This document shows, one piece after another, positions 59,323 to 64,000 of a stretch of 64,000 bases of DNA. The notes beneath the pieces were generated by a model. That model had not been told where the DNA came from, searched no databases, and was given only the letters and a program-made list of their open reading frames with translations. Made by a program: the position numbers and the translations under genes. The DNA is taken from the NCBI GenBank assembly GCA_036389795.1, contig DASVWD010000004.1, forward strand, positions 1 through 64,000, written 5' to 3'. The stretch comes from Longimicrobium sp. (lineage in GTDB: Bacteria; Gemmatimonadota; Gemmatimonadetes; Longimicrobiales; Longimicrobiaceae). Within the stretch, counting starts at the first letter, position 1, and the number at the start of each line of letters is the position of its first letter.

Positions 59323-60781
59323 GACTTTATCCAAAAGTAAACAAAGGTGGCAGGCGAGTTGCGAACATGGGCTTGCATTCTTCCGCCAAGAAGAGGAGCA
59401 AGCCATGATCGAACTGCCTGCCACCATGCAGCGGGTCCTGGAGAGTTTCGCGCCGCTCTTCCGACCCGGAATCTGGCAGCGAGCCCGACTGCTGCTGATC
59501 GGAGCGCTGCTCTGCCCGGGCACTCGCACGGTGAGCGCGGCGCTGCGGGTGCTGGGACTGGCCCAGGAGCGCCACTTCCAGAACTACCACCGGATCCTGA
59601 GCCGCGTGCGCTGGTCGGCGCGCGAAGCCAGCCGAATCCTCCTTCTGCTCTTGGTCGCAGCCTTCGTGCCGCAGGACCAGCCGCTCATGCTCGGCATCGA
59701 CGAGACGCTGGAGCGACGGCGAGGCAAGAAGATCACCGCCAAGGGGCTCTACCGCGACGCGGTGCGCTCCAGCCGCAGCGTGCTGGTGAAAAGCCACGGC
59801 CTGCGCTGGATCAGCGTGATGCTGCTGGCGCCCATTCCCTGGGCGAATCGCGTCTGGGCGTTGCCTTTCCTGACGCTGCTGGTGCCCTCGGAACGCTACT
59901 GCCAGGAGCGGGGCCTGAGGTACAAGCGGCTCAGCCATTGGGGTTGGCAGGCACTCCTGTTGGTCCGGCGCTGGATCAAGAAGCGGCCGATCGTCGCCGT
60001 GGGAGACCAGAACTACAGCGCCATCGAGCTGCTCCACGCTACGTGGCGCGTGTGTGTGACGGTCGTCACCCGCCTGCGCATGGACGCAGCCCTCTACGAT
60101 CCGGCTCCATCGCCCGAAGAATTCCGCAAGCGGCATCCCCGCGGCCGGCTCCCGAAGAAGGGCGCACGCCAGCCCACGCCGCAGGAACGGCTGCACGATC
60201 CCAACACCCGCTGGCAGACGCACCGGGTGCGCTGGTACGCAGGCGAGGAGCGCGAGGTGGAGATCGCCACGGGCACGGCCGTCTGGTTCCACAACGGGCT
60301 TCCCCCCGTGCCGGTGCGCTGGGTGCTGGTGCGCGATCCGCAAGGGGAGTTCGAGCCCGTGGCCCTGGTTTGCAACGACCAGGCGGTCACGGCCGAGCAG
60401 ATCGTGGAGTGGTTCGTCCTGCGCTGGCAGGTGGAAGTCACCTTCCAGGAGGTGCGGGCTCATCTGGGCGTGGAGACTCAGCGCCAGTGGTCCGAGCCCG
60501 CCATCGCCCGCACCACCCCCGTGCTGATGGGCCTGTACTCCCTGACCGCCCTCCTCGCCCACGCCGACCTCGGTACGGCTGCCCTGCCCGTGCGCCGCGC
60601 TGCCTGGTACCACAAGCAGAGCGCCACCTTCTCCGACACCCTCGCCTGGGTCCGGCAGAGATTCTGGCCGGCAACGATCAACCTCACATCCCACTGCGGA
60701 ACGGATGTCTTGATGATTCCGCGAAGTTTGCTTGAACGCTTCACAGACACCCTCGCCTTTGCGGCGTAAAGGGATAAAGTC
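59323..60781 (+). mobile_element. Insertion sequence (DDE, IS4/IS701-like)
   Basis: Terminal inverted repeats gactttatcc (59323-59332) and ggataaagtc (60772-60781), extending outward with interruptions to tct/aga. One transposase gene fills the element. I could not identify a clear target-site duplication, so the outer limits may be a few bases off. Confidence 0.8.
59405..60769 (+). CDS. DDE transposase (IS4/IS701-like)
   Basis: A 454-residue transposase; the ATG at 59405 follows agaggagcaag. The RNase H-like fold shows LMLGIDETLERRRGKKI (first Asp), PIVAVGDQNYSAIELLHATW (second Asp) and WQVEVTFQEVRAHLGVETQR (Glu). The N-terminal helices (FAPLFRPGIWQRARLLLIGA) resemble the IS701-related group. 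Length and frame are intact, so the element could be active. It is placed in the upstream region of the methyltransferase gene. Confidence 0.88.
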   Translation: MIELPATMQRVLESFAPLFRPGIWQRARLLLIGALLCPGTRTVSAALRVLGLAQERHFQNYHRILSRVRWSAREASRILLLLLVAAFVPQDQPLMLGIDETLERRRGKKITAKGLYRDAVRSSRSVLVKSHGLRWISVMLLAPIPWANRVWALPFLTLLVPSERYCQERGLRYKRLSHWGWQALLLVRRWIKKRPIVAVGDQNYSAIELLHATWRVCVTVVTRLRMDAALYDPAPSPEEFRKRHPRGRLPKKGARQPTPQERLHDPNTRWQTHRVRWYAGEEREVEIATGTAVWFHNGLPPVPVRWVLVRDPQGEFEPVALVCNDQAVTAEQIVEWFVLRWQVEVTFQEVRAHLGVETQRQWSEPAIARTTPVLMGLYSLTALLAHADLGTAALPVRRAAWYHKQSATFSDTLAWVRQRFWPATINLTSHCGTDVLMIPRSLLERFTDTLAFAA

Positions 60782-60789
60782 GAGATGAT

Positions 60790-61078
60790 ACTAGATCCGG
60801 ATAAACAGCTTGGCTATCGGGGGATGAAGCGAGCAGGCATCCGTGCCGCTACCGCGCCCAACCTACCTGGCAGGGTGAGAAGATTCTTCGGCCCTGCGGT
60901 CATCCGTGCGAATGCCGGTCCTGTGTGATCGGGCCTCAGAATGACAGCAAACACCAACTGATTTTCCGGATTCCGTATGACTGGTCGCGCAAGCGTGGGC
61001 CATGGCACTGAGCCTCAGTAAAGTACCCTCTCCCGAAGTTGGGTTGGGTGGCGGCGCGGCAGCGGCGCCGGGTGAGGG
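60790..61078. other. Intergenic repeat-rich region
   Basis: No gene. Positions about 60885-60945 hold gagaagattcttcggccctg and cctcagaatgacagc, words of a repeat common between genes of high-GC soil bacteria. Positions 61019-61080 are repeat family C copy 2 with a mutated hairpin arm. Confidence 0.5.
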
Positions 61079-61816
61079 CTACCCCCCGCCCTGCGTGACG
61101 ATCAGGAACACGTCGTAGAGCGCGTGCGTCCAGGCGGCGATCCCGAAGCCGCGGGCGATGAAGAGCACGCTGAAGGCGAGCCCGGCCAGGAAGCGGAAGG
61201 TGAAGGACGAGAGCTCCCACGGGTAGGCGTACGGCCCCACGTAGTGGAACGCCGAGAAGAGCAGCGCCGCCAGGAGCGCCGCGTACACCCGCGACGGCGT
61301 CCTGCCGAGCCCCGCGTGCAGGAACACGTACAGCAGCCCGCCCACCAGCAGCACGCGGAACACCAGCTCCTCGTAGATCCCCGCCCCCAGCGACAGCACG
61401 ACGCCCTGCGCGAGCGGCAGCCGCTGCATGGCGCCGCCGTCCGCCGCCAGGCCCAGGCCCCCCATCCCCAGCACCCAGCTGGTGAGCCCGCCCACCACGA
61501 AGCCGAAGAGCAGCGCGTACACCACGCTCTCCGCCAGCATCCCGGCGAACACGTGCCCCTCCAGCGGCACCCGCGCGCGCCGCCGCTCCCTGGCGATCAG
61601 CACCGCCGCGCCCAGGGCCAGGAGCGCGGTGAGCGCCAGGGTGCCGTGCAGGCCGCCCGCCCCCAGCAGGGTGCGCAGCAGCACGTCGGCCCCGTTGCGC
61701 ATCCCGCCGGCGCGGTCGGCCATCAGCGCCGCGCCGGCCTCGTAGAGCACCAGCAGCGGCAGCGCGAACAGCAGCGAGTAGCTGTGCTTCCGGGTGAGCT
61801 CGAAGTAGCCGGGCAT
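61079..61816 (-). CDS. CPBP-family intramembrane metalloprotease
   Basis: A 245-residue membrane protein with six or more hydrophobic segments. Glutamic-type CPBP motifs are GAGIYEELVFRVLLVGG (EExxxR), LLFSAFHYVGPYAYP (FxxxH) and AAWTHALYDVFLI (HxxxD/N). ATG 61816 gives the typical start YFELTRKHSYSLLFALP; the upstream ATG at 61864 adds residues without a membrane role. CPBP proteases act on prenylated or bacteriocin-related substrates in some systems; no linked substrate is evident. Confidence 0.83.
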   Translation of the reverse strand: MPGYFELTRKHSYSLLFALPLLVLYEAGAALMADRAGGMRNGADVLLRTLLGAGGLHGTLALTALLALGAAVLIARERRRARVPLEGHVFAGMLAESVVYALLFGFVVGGLTSWVLGMGGLGLAADGGAMQRLPLAQGVVLSLGAGIYEELVFRVLLVGGLLYVFLHAGLGRTPSRVYAALLAALLFSAFHYVGPYAYPWELSSFTFRFLAGLAFSVLFIARGFGIAAWTHALYDVFLIVTQGGG

Positions 61817-61962
61817 GGGCGGAAAGCTAGCGGGAGCGCCGCCCTCGCGCGACGCGGCGGGCATAACTGGCCTGCCGATTGCGAGTTGCGGCGCGCGTGA
61901 AGACTCGTCGCGTGGCGGTGTTGAACGCCGCGCGGCCTCGAAAAGTTTCCCGGAGCGGCCGT

Positions 61963-62364
61963 TTGGGTGGAACGAGAGGTGAGGGGCGCGGCGTCTCGCG
62001 CACTGGGATTCTGGTCGTCGTGGCGGCGCTGGCGGGCGGCTGCGGCCTGCTCGGCGGCGCCGAGCCGCAGGAGTCGCCTGCCGAAATCGCCGCGCGCACC
62101 GAGGCCGACGAGCGCATCCAGCGCGAGGTGGAGGCGCGCCTGGCCGCCGAGCCCTCCCTCGGCGCCGGCCGGGTGCGCGTGGACGTGCAGCGTGGCGAGG
62201 TGGGGCTCCACGGCGAGGTCGTCGGGATGGGCGCCCTCCAGTGCGCCGTCGCCAACGCCGAGCTGGTGCGCGGCGTCCGTCTCGTCATCGACCACATGGT
62301 GCTGCGCCCCGGCCCCCGCACCGTGCAGTGCCTGGCCCCCCGCAACTTCGCCGCGACCCGATGA
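61963..62364 (+). CDS. BON-domain lipoprotein
   Basis: A 133-residue protein. TTG 61963 with a ggag site 7 bp upstream gives a short lipoprotein signal (GILVVVAALAGGCGLLGG). The frame also opens at ATG 61879 without a ribosome site. Residues about 50-115 resemble a BON domain (DERIQREVEARLAAEPSLGA, VRVDVQRGEVGLHGEV, NAELVRGVRLVIDHM), which binds phospholipids in periplasmic proteins such as OsmY. Two Cys are in the mature part. Confidence 0.65.
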   Translation: MGGTRGEGRGVSRTGILVVVAALAGGCGLLGGAEPQESPAEIAARTEADERIQREVEARLAAEPSLGAGRVRVDVQRGEVGLHGEVVGMGALQCAVANAELVRGVRLVIDHMVLRPGPRTVQCLAPRNFAATR

Positions 62365-62383
62365 CCGAATACAAGTCGGCAGG

Positions 62384-62411
62384 TTGACCCGACGTTGTCT
62401 TGCTGTATAAT
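62384..62411 (+). promoter_or_regulatory. Promoter of the MNT/HEPN operon
   Basis: TTGACC at 62384-62389, a 16-bp spacer and perfect TATAAT at 62406-62411. Predicted start about 62418, inside the operator. Confidence 0.75.
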
Positions 62412-62412
62412 A

Positions 62413-62430
62413 CCATAGGTTTTGCTATGG
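62413..62430. promoter_or_regulatory. Operator-like inverted repeat
   Basis: ccatag and ctatgg form a perfect 6-bp inverted repeat with a 6-bp spacer. It covers the predicted transcription start of the toxin-antitoxin operon, a natural site for autorepression by the HTH part of the first protein. Confidence 0.6.
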
Positions 62431-63110
62431 TGATGATTCTCATGATGTCTATGAACGAATCCACTCTTGACCCGGACCTGGCGGAGCTGATTGCCGAGGC
62501 ATCGGACACCTACGCTCCGTCTCAGGCCGAGCTCGCGGCAGAGATCGGCGTGCGACCGCTGGCGCTCACCACCTGGCGCCGCGGTCGGAGCCGGCCTACC
62601 GCGGAACACCTGCGCGGAATGGCGAACGCGCTGGAAAGCCGCAGTGAGCGGCTACGAAATCTCGCTGCCCGGCTCGCCGCGCGCGCCGCAGGGCAAGGGA
62701 AGCTCACGCGCCCGCGGCGCCGGATGCCCGGCGAACGCCGCGAGGCCGACCTGCGGACGGCCGAGCTACTCGCTTCGCGGATCGTGGCCGAGGGGGGAGG
62801 CCGGGTGCTGCGGGTGATCTTCTACGGCTCCCGCGCGCGGGGCGCGCCTCGTTCGCCCGCGAGTGACTGGGACTTCCTGGTGGTGCTGAAAGACGGGATC
62901 GGCGACGTCGAGGCGGAGGAGCGCCGGTTGAAGCAGGCGGCGCTCAGTGCGCTCGAGGCGACCGGCACCTCGGCGGCAGGCGCGGAACGGGACGTCCGCC
63001 TGGACATCTGGCCGATCGAACGGGGCGAGTGGGAAACCGCGCGCCGCCTGCCCGGCCACACGGCTCGCACCGCGGACCGGGAGGGGGTGGTGCTGTATGC
63101 CGCTGGATGA
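62427..63110 (+). CDS. HTH-MNT nucleotidyltransferase (antitoxin of HEPN/MNT pair)
   Basis: About 219-227 residues depending on start; ATGs at 62427, 62442, 62445 and 62451 are all in frame and none has a clear ribosome site. The N-terminal HTH is SQAELAAEIGVRPLALTTWR followed by RPTAEHLRGMANAL. The MNT domain is VIFYGSRARGAPRSPASDWD with FLVVLK, the GSxxxG...SDxD polymerase-beta motif, and a third acidic site in RDVRLDIWP. MNT antitoxins AMPylate or otherwise neutralise HEPN toxins. The gene overlaps the HEPN gene by 14 bp. Confidence 0.83.
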   Translation: MVMILMMSMNESTLDPDLAELIAEASDTYAPSQAELAAEIGVRPLALTTWRRGRSRPTAEHLRGMANALESRSERLRNLAARLAARAAGQGKLTRPRRRMPGERREADLRTAELLASRIVAEGGGRVLRVIFYGSRARGAPRSPASDWDFLVVLKDGIGDVEAEERRLKQAALSALEATGTSAAGAERDVRLDIWPIERGEWETARRLPGHTARTADREGVVLYAAG

Positions 63111-63567
63111 CGCCCTCCGGGCCTGGGTCCAGCGGTGGGTCAGGCTGGCGGAGGGTGACCTGGAGATGGCCCGACTGGGCCTCGGCAGCGACACCTTCGA
63201 CGTGTACGAGCTGGTCGGCTTCCACGCGCAACAGGCGGTGGAGAAGTTCGTCAAGGCGTACCTAGCCGGAAACGCGGTCGAGTTCGAGGACCAGCACGAC
63301 ATCGACTACCTCCAGCGCCTGGTCCGGAGCGTCGACGTCGGCCTGGCCGCGAAGATCGACCCCGCCGCCGCGCTGAACCGCTATGCCGTCGGAACGCGCT
63401 ATCCCGGGCGGTATCCGGTGGTGACACGCGAGCAAGCGGAAGCCGCGATCAGGATCGCCGAGTCCGTGCGGGCGGAAATCCTGCCGCTCCTCGATGCGCT
63501 CGGCCAGCCTCCGCGTGGATCGCTGCGGGACCGGCCGCGCCGGAAGCGGAGCGGAGGAGATGCGTGA
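63097..63567 (+). CDS. HEPN-domain toxin of the HEPN/MNT pair
   Basis: 156 residues with a gaggggg site. YELVGFHAQQAVEKFVKAYL is the HEPN helix signature, followed by DQHDIDYLQRLV and, further on, RYAVGTRYPGRYPVVTREQA. A strict Rx4-6H pair is not obvious, as in the DNA-binding-type HEPN subgroup. The C-terminal tail is basic (RDRPRRKRSGG). The tandem order and overlap with the MNT gene mark a type VII-like toxin-antitoxin operon. Confidence 0.8.
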   Translation: MPLDDALRAWVQRWVRLAEGDLEMARLGLGSDTFDVYELVGFHAQQAVEKFVKAYLAGNAVEFEDQHDIDYLQRLVRSVDVGLAAKIDPAAALNRYAVGTRYPGRYPVVTREQAEAAIRIAESVRAEILPLLDALGQPPRGSLRDRPRRKRSGGDA

Positions 63568-63624
63568 CCGGCGGCCCGAACGTCGTTAGATTCGAGGCGT
63601 TCCCGCCACCCCGGAGCCGTCCGC

Positions 63625-64000
63625 TTGCCCGCACGCCGCACCCGCCGCTCGTCCATCCGCCGCTCCGTGGCCCGCCGCAAGAGCCGGCGCGCGCCGCGGC
63701 TGCGTATCGGTAGACGCGGGTGGATGCTCATCGCGCTGATCGCGCTGGTGGCGGCGATCCCGCCCGCGCGGCACGTGGCGCTGAGGGTGGCGGAGGCGGT
63801 CGGCGAGGCGGTGGAGACGGCGCGGGCGGCCGAGGCGCGCGAGCGAGTGGTGGACGCGTACGCGCGGCGCTACGGGATCGAGCGGGAGCTGGCGGGCGCC
63901 ATCGAGCGCGCCGCGCGGACCGAGGACGTGCCGGTGGACCTGGCGTTCCGGCTGGTGCGGGTGGAGAGCGCCTTCCGCGAGCGCGCGGTGAGCCCGGTGG
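63625..64000 (+). CDS. Lytic transglycosylase-like protein, truncated by window end
   Basis: A partial protein of about 125 residues from TTG 63625 (ggag 9 bp upstream). A very basic N-terminus (RRTRRSSIRRSVARRKSRR) precedes one membrane helix (WMLIALIALVAAIPPA), a coiled helical linker, then YARRYGIERELAGAIERAA and VDLAFRLVRVESAFRERAVS, the beginning of an SLT domain with the catalytic Glu in RVESAF. It continues beyond 64000. Confidence 0.72.
   Translation, partial: MPARRTRRSSIRRSVARRKSRRAPRLRIGRRGWMLIALIALVAAIPPARHVALRVAEAVGEAVETARAAEARERVVDAYARRYGIERELAGAIERAARTEDVPVDLAFRLVRVESAFRERAVSPV

Overview
The window is GC-rich DNA (roughly 70% by eye) from a Gram-negative bacterium. Outer-membrane barrels, many Ala-Gln signal peptides, lipoproteins, tandem pre-peptidase C-terminal (PPC) domain proteins, a pinensin-like peptide leader and frequent 'stutter' repeats between genes resemble the Longimicrobium/Gemmatimonadota group. 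That placement is inference; no rRNA or phylogenetic marker is present. Both strands are dense with long open frames, so genes were chosen by recognisable protein sequence, start signals and non-overlap.

1-7.6 kb: an Smr-like protein, two secreted triple-PPC proteins, a PafA-type phosphatase, an acyl-CoA synthetase and two tiny paralogous membrane proteins. 7.8-8.4 kb: seven tRNAs (Lys, Arg, Leu, Glu, fMet, Val, Ala). 8.4-11.4 kb: a lower-GC accessory stretch carrying three copies of one terminator element, an outer-membrane barrel and a zinc-ribbon/HEPN-like protein. 11.4-14.3 kb: a serine hydrolase and a MazF-type toxin-antitoxin pair. 14.3-16.7 kb: a 34-codon Cys-rich leader peptide with a trp-like attenuator, then an ATP-grasp ligase and an LLM flavin monooxygenase, which I read as a cysteine-controlled sulfur-scavenging operon. 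16.9-29.5 kb: mostly housekeeping and accessory genes (GNAT, DUF3800, queuosine-precursor transporter, amidohydrolase, YaiI, CBS protein, VapBC-like pair, TesA divergent from a YbbA/YbbP-type ABC exporter), plus an orphan promoter-terminator pair that should make a small RNA of about 67 nt.

29.5-37.3 kb, minus strand: an RHS array. A complete 1454-residue secreted RHS protein with an N-terminal DUF4214-like region is followed by a displaced RHS tip and three paralogous companion proteins of about 225 residues. One companion is frameshifted, and two share the same terminator. 37.6-42.4 kb: flavin-binding protein, GNAT, RNB exonuclease and a beta-propeller. 42.6 kb: a candidate RiPP precursor.

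43-51.8 kb: an amidoligase neighbourhood (alpha/beta hydrolase, RimK-like ATP-grasp, permuted ATP-grasp, GNAT, YbdK-type ligase, class I amidotransferase-like hydrolase). It is interrupted at the 3' end of the second ATP-grasp gene by an AT-rich two-gene module (AAA ATPase + DUF4276/TOPRIM-like). The module is flanked by a 94-bp direct repeat that regenerates the gene's end. Together with the RHS array and the Cys attenuator, this is the most unusual feature of the window.

52-64 kb: LuxC-type reductase, Omp85-like protein, lipoproteins, a two-gene unit of unknown role, an O-methyltransferase with a DDE insertion sequence in its upstream region, a CPBP protease, a BON lipoprotein, an HTH-MNT/HEPN toxin-antitoxin pair with a visible promoter and operator, and the start of a lytic transglycosylase cut by the window end.
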